From: Anaerolineae bacterium
GTDB lineage: Bacteria > Chloroflexota > Anaerolineae > Aggregatilineales > Phototrophicaceae
DNA: 64,000 nt
Assembly: GCA_022823945.1 (NCBI GenBank)
Contig: JAJEBK010000032.1
Coordinates: 203,295 to 267,294 of the forward strand
Direction: 5' to 3'
The translations under genes and the position numbers were made by a program. This document shows, in pieces, positions 26,994-34,964 of the stretch. Every line of letters starts with the position of its first letter. The stretch's first letter is position 1. The notes below the pieces were generated by a model that made no database searches, was not told where the DNA came from, and saw nothing but the letters and a program-made list of their open reading frames with translations.

Positions 26994-28393
26994 TAGCTGT
27001 CGGGATCGCCCGCTGGATCGACGATCATGATGGAGCGCAGGCCGACATGGTTGTTGCGCAGGCTGATGGCGACATCTTCATGAATCAGCCCCGCCCAGCA
27101 ATTCTGCGGGTTGCGCGCTGCGACTTGCGTCAGCTGGATGCCGCCCCAGACCACGGCTCTTTCGCCAGCCGGCAAGTAGCGATAGGTATTGCCACTGGCT
27201 TCGTCAAATACCGCTGTCAGCGCCGCATCGGGAGCGATCGCCCAGCGCCAGGGGAAGTTGCTGGTCGAGGTTTCACACTGGATGCCGACGCGCCAGGCGC
27301 CTGACTCGTCAAAGAAATCCAGGCTGCCCGCCAGTTGATCTTGCCGATAGACCGTGCCCGGTGGCGGACCACTGGTGCGGATGGGCACATCGCCATAATT
27401 CTCAACCGTCAGGCGGAAGACCAGCAGGCTATCGATGGGCGCGGTGATTTGTTGCGAGTGAGCGTAGGACCGTGAATCATCCGGCAAGGGCAAGGGCGCG
27501 CCAATCCCCGCGGCGCTGGAGATATAGCGGTCGTCGAAGGGCTGCACGGCGAAAGCGACATCAACGCCCGGCGACTGCGGCACAATCTCCGCATAAGGTT
27601 TGCCGCCCAGCTCGATTGTCAGCTGTCCCTGCCGACGGATGCGTTGCCCGACATGGTCTTGCGCCAGCGCGACCACCGTGTAAGTGCCATCGGGTGGTGG
27701 ATCGACGCCCAGATCGATGCCGCCTTCATAATCGTAGCGATGTCTGCCCGCCTCGCCATACGCCCGCTCTTCGACTCGCGCCGAGATGGGGATGCGCGCA
27801 TTGTCAGGTCCCAGCAGAAAGATATCCAGCCGCGCGACATCTTTCAACAGATACACATTGATGCTGACGCGGTCGGCGACGCCATCCTGATTGGGTGAAA
27901 AAACTGCCGGTGCGATCGCGAATTCCGACATGATGGGCAGTGGGGTATCGCCTTCTTCAATCAAGAGGCTGCCTTGCTGCCTCATTTGCTCGTCCCCGGC
28001 GCTGGCTTCCAAATGCCAGGTATAGCTGCCATTGGGGATGAGCCGCCTCTCTATCGTGCCAGCGACAGACTCGCCATCGTGCAAAAAGCCATCAACGACG
28101 CCGCTGAACTGCACCGTGTAGTCGCCTTGGCCGCGGACCTGCCGCTCGCGAAAATAAAAGGTCCTGCCCGTCTCTGCCGTCAGCGACAGGCTGATGGTCG
28201 CCGGACGAGCCAGCGAATAGGCAAATGTTGCGACATCGTTTGTGCCATCGGCATTCGGGCTGATGGATGCGCGGTCAAAGCTGGCCGACAGTATCAGAGG
28301 CAATGGCGGAGATAGCAGAAGCGCGCCAACAACGCCCACGAGCAGGATGCCCACAGCGGCGGCGAACAGGGTTGGCAGGCGCGGTATCGGCAT
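26993..28393 (-). CDS. Membrane-anchored protein with FlgD-like Ig domains
   Basis: Protein of about 466 residues with one N-terminal transmembrane segment (about 8-30) and a large outward-facing part built of beta domains. Two stretches, SISPNADGTNDVATFAYSL near residue 45 and FSPNQDGVADRVSINVYLL near residue 165, are the calcium-binding-like signature of FlgD_ig/CHU_C-like modules. No catalytic site is seen. It heads the operon with two glycosyltransferases, so a surface or envelope role is likely. ATG 28393 is preferred to a TTG at 28411. Confidence 0.65.
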   Translation of the reverse strand: MPIPRLPTLFAAAVGILLVGVVGALLLSPPLPLILSASFDRASISPNADGTNDVATFAYSLARPATISLSLTAETGRTFYFRERQVRGQGDYTVQFSGVVDGFLHDGESVAGTIERRLIPNGSYTWHLEASAGDEQMRQQGSLLIEEGDTPLPIMSEFAIAPAVFSPNQDGVADRVSINVYLLKDVARLDIFLLGPDNARIPISARVEERAYGEAGRHRYDYEGGIDLGVDPPPDGTYTVVALAQDHVGQRIRRQGQLTIELGGKPYAEIVPQSPGVDVAFAVQPFDDRYISSAAGIGAPLPLPDDSRSYAHSQQITAPIDSLLVFRLTVENYGDVPIRTSGPPPGTVYRQDQLAGSLDFFDESGAWRVGIQCETSTSNFPWRWAIAPDAALTAVFDEASGNTYRYLPAGERAVVWGGIQLTQVAARNPQNCWAGLIHEDVAISLRNNHVGLRSIMIVDPAGDPDS

Positions 28394-28531
28394 TTGCAAT
28401 CGTCTCGTCAAGCCTGGATGCCCATAAGTCTACTGTTGAGAATGGCGCCGCGCAAGTGCGCCAAGGCACCCGCTATCGTCGCGATTCGCCTGTGCTCAAT
28501 CGCGCTTTGTCTCTTCTGCCCTGCCCGTCTG

Positions 28532-28540
28532 TGCTAGAAT
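28532..28540 (+). promoter_or_regulatory. Extended -10 element upstream of lon
   Basis: TGCTAGAAT, with hexamer TAGAAT at 28535-28540, matches the recurrent extended -10 of this window. TTCTGC at 28514-28519 is a weak -35 at 15 bases. The lon start is 37 bases downstream. No heat-shock operator (CIRCE) is visible. Confidence 0.45.
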
Positions 28541-28576
28541 AGTTCGCATCGGCTGCACTGATGAAAAGGTTGCGAC

Positions 28577-30979
28577 TTGCCCGGCTACAAGACTCGCGCA
28601 CTCAACGACATCCGCAATGCCAGGCTGCGGCGCGATGGCACCTTTGAGCGCTCCTTGCTGGCGCTGCCCGACCAGGTTGTCTTCCCGCATGTCTTGAGCA
28701 TGATCCCGCTCACCTCGCAAGATTTTGAAGAGTCTGCGCTGGGTGCCAGGCTGCTTGGGCAGACAGTCATCGCCTGCAAAATATCCGCCAGCCCGCTGGG
28801 ACCGAACACGCTCGACCATATACACCACATCGGCACAGAAGTCGCGCTGGGCGAACTCATCAACCTGCCTGGCGAAGGCGCGTATGTCATGGCGCAGGGA
28901 CGACGACGCGTGCAAATCGTATCGGCGCGGCATGATGAAAGCCAGCCTGTCGTCCGCGCCCGCCCACTGGATGAAAACCCGGCAACAGCCGATGAGCGCG
29001 CGCAGATCGAGGCACTCTTTGAACTCTTCCAGCAAAGCAGCCAGTTTCACGAGACATTATCGGAACATGTCGTCAAGTACATCTTGTCGCTGGAAGAACC
29101 GGGCTTGCTCTGCGATGCGCTGGCTTCGATTTTGCCGCTGCCTGCCGATGAAATGCAGCAGCTACTGGAACTGGCGAATATCCAGGAACGGCTGGATTTG
29201 TTGACATTGATTTTGTCCGCCGAGCTGCGCGACAGTGAATTGCGCGACGAGGTGCATTCGCGATTGCAAGAAGAGATCGCTGCCAACCAGCGCGAAATGT
29301 ACTTGCGCGAACAACTGCGCGTCATCCAGCAGGAGCTCGGCGAAAGCGATGCCTTCCAGCAAGAGGTGCATGAATTGACAGAGCGCATCGGCAGCGCCAA
29401 CCTGCCCGCCGATGTGCACGAAAAAGCGCTGAAAGAAGTCTCGCGTCTGAATGCCATTCCGCCCATGTCGCCAGAATCGGGCGTCATTCACACCTACCTG
29501 GATCGTCTGCTGACGCTGCCCTGGCAAGTCGTGAGCGAAGAGAATCTGGACCTGGCGCATGCCGAAGACATCCTGGAGCAGGCGCATTATGGGCTGGACA
29601 AGGTCAAGGCGCGCATCATCGAGCATATTGCCGTGCGCAAGCTGGCGCGGGACAAAATGAAGAGTCCCATATTGTGTTTTGTTGGTCCGCCCGGCGTCGG
29701 CAAGACATCGCTGGGCAAAAGCATAGCCGATGCGCTGGGCTGCAAGTTCTTGCGCATCAGCCTGGGCGGCGTACGCGACGAAGCAGAGATTCGCGGGCAC
29801 CGACGCACCTACATTGGCTCCATGCCTGGCCGCATCTTGCAGCAGATGGAACGCGCCGAATCGATCAATCCCGTTTTTATGTTGGACGAAATCGACAAAA
29901 TGAGCTCCGATTTTCGCGGCGACCCAGCCTCAGCCATGCTGGAATTGCTCGACCCCGAACAAAACAGCAACTTCGTCGACCATTACCTGGAAGTGGCTTA
30001 CGACCTGTCCAAGGTGACCTTCATCACCACCGCCAACGACCTGTATGCCATCCCCGAGGCGCTGGAAGATCGCCTGGAAGTCATTGATTTCAAGGGCTAT
30101 TCAGAAGAAGAGAAGATCGAGATCGCGCGGCGTTTTTTGATCCCCAAGCAGCTGGAAGCCAACGGAATCGCTGCGGCGGGCATTCGCTTTTCGACGGCGG
30201 CGCTGCAGCATATCATCCGCCATTACACATACGAAAGCGGCGTGCGCAACCTGGAGCGCGAAATCGCCAAAGTCTGCCGCAAGACAGCGCGCAAGGTGGC
30301 GGCTGAACTTGCCTATCCGCGGCGAATCCTGCCCGCCACGATCGAGAAGCTGCTGGGTCCGCCAAGGGTGCTGGATTCTAAAGTCAATCGCAGCGACGCG
30401 GTCGGCATCGTCAGCGGGCTGGTGTGGACGCCCAACGGCGGCGAGATCCAAACGGTCGAGGTGACGCTGGTGCCCGGCAAAGGCAACATGATGCTGACCG
30501 GGCAGTTGGGCGATGTGCTGCAAGAGTCGGCGCATATTGCCTTGAGCTACCTGCGGGCGCGAGCAGCGCAATTCAACTTGCAAACAGACTGCTTCGAAAA
30601 TGTTGATATTCACATACATATGCCCGAAGGTGCCGTGCCCAAAGATGGTCCCTCGGCGGGCATCACCCTGACCACCGCGTTGATATCGGCATTCACCGAC
30701 CGTTCTGCCAGAGCCGATATCGCCATGACAGGCGAGATCACCCTGCGCGGGACGATCTTGCCAGTGGGCGGCGTCGTAGAAAAGATCCTGGCAGCCCGGC
30801 GGCGCAGCATCCCGCAGATCATCCTGCCCAAAGACAATCGCAAAGATTTGCGCGATCTGCCCAAAGCGGTGCTGCGCGATGTGCAGATCAGCTTCGTCGA
30901 TGACATGCAACAAGTGCTGGAGCTCGTTTTGCTTGCAGTGGTGGAAACATGCCAGCCAGAGCCCGGCGCGCCGGATTGA
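28577..30979 (+). CDS. lon: ATP-dependent Lon protease
   Basis: LonA-type protease of 800 residues. The N-terminal substrate-binding LON domain (about 25-215) begins LLALPDQVVFPHVLSMIPL, the AAA+ domain has Walker A GPPGVGKTS near residue 373 and FMLDEIDKM, and the C-terminal protease domain carries the catalytic Ser in PKDGPSAGIT and Lys in GGVVEKILAARR. It degrades misfolded and regulatory proteins. The TTG start is chosen because AAAAGG lies eight bases upstream and no ATG fits. Its stop overlaps the start of the propeller lipoprotein (ATG inside TGATG). Confidence 0.95.
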   Translation: MPGYKTRALNDIRNARLRRDGTFERSLLALPDQVVFPHVLSMIPLTSQDFEESALGARLLGQTVIACKISASPLGPNTLDHIHHIGTEVALGELINLPGEGAYVMAQGRRRVQIVSARHDESQPVVRARPLDENPATADERAQIEALFELFQQSSQFHETLSEHVVKYILSLEEPGLLCDALASILPLPADEMQQLLELANIQERLDLLTLILSAELRDSELRDEVHSRLQEEIAANQREMYLREQLRVIQQELGESDAFQQEVHELTERIGSANLPADVHEKALKEVSRLNAIPPMSPESGVIHTYLDRLLTLPWQVVSEENLDLAHAEDILEQAHYGLDKVKARIIEHIAVRKLARDKMKSPILCFVGPPGVGKTSLGKSIADALGCKFLRISLGGVRDEAEIRGHRRTYIGSMPGRILQQMERAESINPVFMLDEIDKMSSDFRGDPASAMLELLDPEQNSNFVDHYLEVAYDLSKVTFITTANDLYAIPEALEDRLEVIDFKGYSEEEKIEIARRFLIPKQLEANGIAAAGIRFSTAALQHIIRHYTYESGVRNLEREIAKVCRKTARKVAAELAYPRRILPATIEKLLGPPRVLDSKVNRSDAVGIVSGLVWTPNGGEIQTVEVTLVPGKGNMMLTGQLGDVLQESAHIALSYLRARAAQFNLQTDCFENVDIHIHMPEGAVPKDGPSAGITLTTALISAFTDRSARADIAMTGEITLRGTILPVGGVVEKILAARRRSIPQIILPKDNRKDLRDLPKAVLRDVQISFVDDMQQVLELVLLAVVETCQPEPGAPD

Positions 30980-32538
30980 TGCGCCAGCCGGTCATGGCGA
31001 CGCTGCGCAGGTTGCAATTGGTCATCACCCTGCTCTTGTTGGGGGCCTGCAGCGCGCTCAGCCAGCCGACCGCCTCGCCCACCGCCACCGCGACGCCGAC
31101 GCCAATGCCAATGCCAAGCGATACGCCCTCCGCCACTGTCACCCCTTCCGCGACCCCCACTGCCACGCCGACAGCCAGCGACACGCCAACAATTTCGCCC
31201 ACACCATCCCTTACGCCCACGCCAACCCTTGCGCCGCCACCATCCGCCCAACTGGTCTTTGACAACTGGCAGCTCAGCGACCTGCCAGAAACGATCCGCG
31301 GGGGCATAAACAGCCCGCTAGTCGCATTTATCAGCGCCAACCACCAACAGACCATCGGCAATATCGCCACGGCGCAGCCCTTCACTGGCGTCCAGACGCT
31401 CTACTTCGCCTCGCCGGCGCGCGCTTTCAGCCGCATCCCTGTGCTGGAACTGGAATCGGCGCAGTTGCTGGAAGTCTTCCTGGCGTCACGAGGCAATGCG
31501 TTGGCCTTTGCGCGGTTGGATGACAACCCGAATCGGGCTGGCTTGTACATTCTCAACATGAACCTGGGGCTTGTCGCGCGTGTGCTACCGGGCGAGAACC
31601 CCTTGTTGCAGCGCGGGATTTATTCCGAACCCAGTTTTTCGCCCGATGGCTCGCAAATGGCGTTGACAGTCGCTTCGGGCTTTGACCTGGATATCTTCCT
31701 TGTCAACATGGCTGACGGCAGCAGTGCGAGGCTCAGCCGCAGCGGCTCGTATGAATTCTGGCCAAGCTGGTCGCCAGATGGGCGCAGCATCGCCTTTGTT
31801 TCCGACCGCGCCGCTTGCCCCAGCTGGGACCCGAACCAGCCTGATGCCTGCGATGCGCGAACCCAGCCGCCCCCCAATGGCGGGCATATTTATCTGCGCG
31901 AGTTGGCCAGCGGCGAAGTAAGGCGTTTGTCCGGTGTCAAGACACACGAATCGCCAAGCTGGATCAACGAAACGCTGTTGGCATTTTCCAGCGGCAACCC
32001 ATTCGATCTGCTAAATCCACAGCGGCGCATTTGGCAGGCAAATGTAGAAAGCGGAGAAGTGCGCGAGGTTCGCTTGCCAGGCGAGCCAACAGCCAGCTAT
32101 TTGTCCGAAGTCTGGTCGCCCAGCGGGATTCGCGTATTGGTGCAGCGGGCGGACGCCGGCAATCGCGCTGCTCTGCTGCTGGCGGATGGGACATTGGTGG
32201 CAGAAGACAGCAGTCTGGCATTCCCGCGCTTTGGCATGTTGGCGGACTGGTCTCCCAACGGCGGCAGGCTGGCGATTGGCGGCAGAGGAGGCAATTGCCC
32301 TTATGGCGTGCGCGTCAAGAATGGCGCCTTCGCATCGGTCGCGACTGGCAATCCGCCACCAACCATGTGCGACCCGCGCTATTCGCCGGATGGCGAATAC
32401 CTGGCATTCAGCGGCGTCAATCCGCGCGTGGATGGGCGCAACGATGTGTATATCGCCAGCGCCAATGGCTTCGGCGCGACCAGCCTGACCAGCGACTTGC
32501 GGGGCCAGATCAAGCTGATCGGCTGGGTGGGCGGCTGA
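30979..32538 (+). CDS. Lipoprotein with Thr-Pro linker and TolB-like beta-propeller
   Basis: Protein of 519 residues. The signal peptide ends in the lipobox LLGAC; a low-complexity linker rich in Thr-Pro repeats (about 30-95) follows, then a propeller with repeated SFSPDG, SWSPDG and RYSPDG blades, the PD40/TolB type. Such proteins are abundant in Chloroflexota and are thought to act at the cell surface in protein interaction; partner unknown. Translation is coupled to lon. The in-frame ATG at 30994 is an alternative start that keeps the signal peptide. Confidence 0.72.
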   Translation: MRQPVMATLRRLQLVITLLLLGACSALSQPTASPTATATPTPMPMPSDTPSATVTPSATPTATPTASDTPTISPTPSLTPTPTLAPPPSAQLVFDNWQLSDLPETIRGGINSPLVAFISANHQQTIGNIATAQPFTGVQTLYFASPARAFSRIPVLELESAQLLEVFLASRGNALAFARLDDNPNRAGLYILNMNLGLVARVLPGENPLLQRGIYSEPSFSPDGSQMALTVASGFDLDIFLVNMADGSSARLSRSGSYEFWPSWSPDGRSIAFVSDRAACPSWDPNQPDACDARTQPPPNGGHIYLRELASGEVRRLSGVKTHESPSWINETLLAFSSGNPFDLLNPQRRIWQANVESGEVREVRLPGEPTASYLSEVWSPSGIRVLVQRADAGNRAALLLADGTLVAEDSSLAFPRFGMLADWSPNGGRLAIGGRGGNCPYGVRVKNGAFASVATGNPPPTMCDPRYSPDGEYLAFSGVNPRVDGRNDVYIASANGFGATSLTSDLRGQIKLIGWVGG

Positions 32539-32617
32539 CCATAGCCTCCAACAGCGGCGGCTGCTAGACTGACAGCCTGTACAACGCCCAGGCGGATGAG
32601 ACCAGAAGGGAGCTGCC

Positions 32618-33364
32618 ATGACATTGCTCGCAGGAAAAACAGCCTTGGTCACAGGCGGGAGTCGCGGCATCGGACGGGCGATCTGCCTGGAATTGGCGGC
32701 TGGCGGCGCAACTGTGCTGGTCAACTTCCATCGCAGCGCCGAGGCGGCGGCGGCGGTCGTGGCGGAAATAGCAGCCCATGGCGGCGAGGCGAGCGCGCTG
32801 CAAGCCGATGTCAGCGACGAAGCGCAGGTTGCGGAGCTTTTCAAACAAGCCCGAGCGCTGGCGGGGGGGCTGGATATCCTCGTCAACAACGCCGGCATGA
32901 CGCGCGACAATGTCATTATGATGATGAAGCCGGCCGACTTTGACGATGTGCTGGCGACGAACTTGCGCAGTTGCTGGCTGTGCTGCAAAGCCGCGGCGCG
33001 CCTGATGATGCGCAAACGCAGCGGCAGCATCGTCAATATCACCAGCGTGGTCGGCATCGCTGGCAATGGCGGGCAGACCAATTATGCCGCCAGCAAAGCC
33101 GGCATCATCGGCTTGACCAAATCGCTGGCAAAGGAGTTGGCGGTGCGCGGCGTGCGCGTCAATGCGCTTGCGCCAGGCTTCGTAGACACCGCCATGACAG
33201 CCAGCCTGTCGCCCGAGCTCAAGCAGAGCGCGCTGGCGGCGATTCCTTTGGGCAGGCTGGGCGCGCCAGAAGATATCGCCAATGCAGTCGCATTCCTGGC
33301 GTCAGACCAAGCCGCGTATATCACCGGGCAGACCCTGGTGGTCGATGGCGGCATGGTGATGTGA
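32618..33364 (+). CDS. fabG: 3-oxoacyl-ACP reductase FabG (SDR family)
   Basis: Short-chain dehydrogenase of 248 residues. Seen: the cofactor loop TGGSRGIGRAI near residue 12, NNAGMTRDN, catalytic Ser in ITSVVGIAGNGGQTN, the YAASKAG active site, and a C-terminal AYITGQTLVVDGGMVM, all as in FabG. It reduces 3-oxoacyl-ACP with NADPH in fatty-acid synthesis; other SDR substrates are possible because no other fab gene is adjacent. AAGGGAG precedes the ATG, and a HIT-family gene follows 18 bases later. Confidence 0.88.
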   Translation: MTLLAGKTALVTGGSRGIGRAICLELAAGGATVLVNFHRSAEAAAAVVAEIAAHGGEASALQADVSDEAQVAELFKQARALAGGLDILVNNAGMTRDNVIMMMKPADFDDVLATNLRSCWLCCKAAARLMMRKRSGSIVNITSVVGIAGNGGQTNYAASKAGIIGLTKSLAKELAVRGVRVNALAPGFVDTAMTASLSPELKQSALAAIPLGRLGAPEDIANAVAFLASDQAAYITGQTLVVDGGMVM

Positions 33365-33382
33365 AGCAAGCGGAGGCAGCCG

Positions 33383-33727
33383 ATGAGCAGCATATTCGCA
33401 AAGATTATCGCCCGCGAGATCCCGGCTGATATCGTCTATGAAGACGAGCTGGTGTTGGCATTTCGCGATATTGCGCCACAAGCGCCGGTGCACATTCTAA
33501 TCATTCCCAAGCGCGAGATCCCCACCGCCAACGAAGTCAGGCCCGCGGACGAAACGGCTTTGGGCAGGCTGGTGCTGGTCGCCGCCAAGATCGCAGCTTC
33601 AGAAGGCATCGCCGAAGACGGCTATCGGCTGATCATCAACTGCAACGAGCATGGCGGGCAAGAAGTCTTCCACCTGCACATGCACTTGCTGGGCGGGCGC
33701 AGTCTGGGACCCATGCTGGCGAAGTAA
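33383..33727 (+). CDS. HIT-family (HINT/PKCI) nucleotide-binding protein
   Basis: Histidine-triad protein of 114 residues beginning [19 protein letters not shown] and ending with the [16 protein letters not shown] triad. HINT-type proteins hydrolyse adenosine phosphoramidates and acyl-adenylates. Its length and sequence are typical. GGAGG lies close before the ATG. It follows fabG and ends before a repeat-containing convergent spacer. Confidence 0.9.
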   Translation: MSSIFAKIIAREIPADIVYEDELVLAFRDIAPQAPVHILIIPKREIPTANEVRPADETALGRLVLVAAKIAASEGIAEDGYRLIINCNEHGGQEVFHLHMHLLGGRSLGPMLAK

Positions 33728-33742
33728 TCCCGGCTTCTTCTA

Positions 33743-33786
33743 CCCCCCTCAGTCCCCCCGACAAGTCAGGGGGAGGCAAAGCACGC
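33743..33786 (+). repeat. Dispersed palindromic repeat, family A
   Basis: Runs CCCCCCTCAGTCCCCCC, GACAAGTCA, GGGGGAGGC, then AAAGCACGC. The C-run and G-run pair into a stem. Closest relative is at 45488-45532, sharing the AAAKCACGC tail; other copies are at 19817, 46937 (inverted) and 52650 (inverted). Confidence 0.65.
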
Positions 33787-33810
33787 GAGGAGTCTGTAAA
33801 AGACTCTCGC
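33785..33810. terminator. Hairpin in the convergent HIT/DsbA-like spacer
   Basis: GCGAGGAGTCT and AGACTCTCGC form a 10-bp stem with one bulged G and a five-base loop. There is no T-tract, so Rho-independent termination is uncertain; it may be a bidirectional 3'-end hairpin for the two converging genes. Confidence 0.4.
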
Positions 33811-33842
33811 AGCAAACTTTCCCGATCTCTATACGTGCTCGC

Positions 33843-34793
33843 TTAGGGATCGCTCGGCGCGGATGCCTCGGCGCTTGTTTCCGCTTCGGCTTCCGTCTGG
33901 GCATCGGCCGCCTGTACTTCCGGGATTGCCGGCTCCGGCATCGGCTCTTGCTCAGTTACCGCTTCGGTAGGAGAGGGGGCAGCTTCTTCAGCTTCGACCG
34001 CGGCGGGTTCTCCGACTGGCTCGGCGGCAGGTTCTGCTTCAGGCGGGACGTGCGACAGCCCCCAGTCGTCGGGCGTGGCATCGTCAATCGCTTGCAGTAT
34101 GGTCGCTGTAGAGGGCAAGCCCTGATCGGCTTCCAGTGTTACGCCATTGACGCGCAGAGTCGGCGTTGTGGAAACATCTTCGTTCAGCGCCGCATTCAGA
34201 GTCGTGCTTATCGCGCTGGAATTGAAACAGCCGGTGAACAGGCTCTCGCGCAGGCCCAAGCCCTCCACGCCGGCCAGCAAGCGATTTTGCGAAAAAGCTG
34301 TATTGCCATAACGCGTCTGCCAGTCAAAAAGCATGTCGTGCATCTCCCAGAACAAGCCTTGTTGCCCGGCGCACAAAGCTGCGCGAGATGCTCCCTGCGC
34401 ATTGGGAATGCTGCCGGTTTGCATGGGCACATAAGTGAAGAGCACCTGCCCCGCCTGCACTAGTTCCAGCACCGATTCCAGGCTGTCCTCATGGAATTGC
34501 TGGCAGCCCGGACAAGCAAAACTGGCATATTCTTCCAGAGTTACCGGCGCTTCAATCTCGCCCAGCTGCGGATAGCCATCGCGCGAATAGGAGCGGCTGA
34601 TGCCAGCGTAGGCGGCGGACAAGTCGTCGGGGATATGGGCATCCACTGGCTGGTTTCTGACCACAATGAAGGCGATCGCGACCACGGCCACCACCACGAT
34701 GGCGGCAAGCAGAAGGACGCTGCGGCTTTGGCGGCGCTGGCGTTGACGCCGTTGACGGGCGGCCCGGGTACGACTAGATGTCTTCTTTGCCAT
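33843..34793 (-). CDS. Membrane-anchored DsbA/thioredoxin-like protein with acidic tail
   Basis: Protein of 316 residues. A very basic N-terminus (RQRRQRQRRQSR) precedes one transmembrane helix (about 26-46); the outward part is a DsbA-type thioredoxin fold with the active site CPGC in SFACPGCQQFHE and the cis-Pro region STTPTLRVNG. The last 85 residues are an Ala/Glu/Pro-rich acidic extension, probably disordered. It should oxidise or isomerise envelope disulfides. ATG 34793 starts the basic segment; a GTG at 34805 is the alternative. Confidence 0.78.
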   Translation of the reverse strand: MAKKTSSRTRAARQRRQRQRRQSRSVLLLAAIVVVAVVAIAFIVVRNQPVDAHIPDDLSAAYAGISRSYSRDGYPQLGEIEAPVTLEEYASFACPGCQQFHEDSLESVLELVQAGQVLFTYVPMQTGSIPNAQGASRAALCAGQQGLFWEMHDMLFDWQTRYGNTAFSQNRLLAGVEGLGLRESLFTGCFNSSAISTTLNAALNEDVSTTPTLRVNGVTLEADQGLPSTATILQAIDDATPDDWGLSHVPPEAEPAAEPVGEPAAVEAEEAAPSPTEAVTEQEPMPEPAIPEVQAADAQTEAEAETSAEASAPSDP

Positions 34794-34891
34794 AGACGGC
34801 AGCACCTCTTACGGATTTTGCGGACGAGACGCCCGCCAGTCTAACCGAACGGACGCGCTTTGTAAATTGCCCCGCAGCAGGAACTGGCAGG

Positions 34892-34920
34892 CTGGCAAGC
34901 GCGCAGATACCTGCTACACT
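34892..34920 (+). promoter_or_regulatory. Promoter for aconitase
   Basis: CTGGCA at 34892-34897, a 17-base spacer and TGCTACACT with -10 hexamer TACACT at 34915-34920. The extended TG is present. The acnA ATG is 45 bases downstream. Confidence 0.45.
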
Positions 34921-34964
34921 GGCTTGGTGCATCTGCAAACATAGCAGCGGCAGGGGACCCAGAC

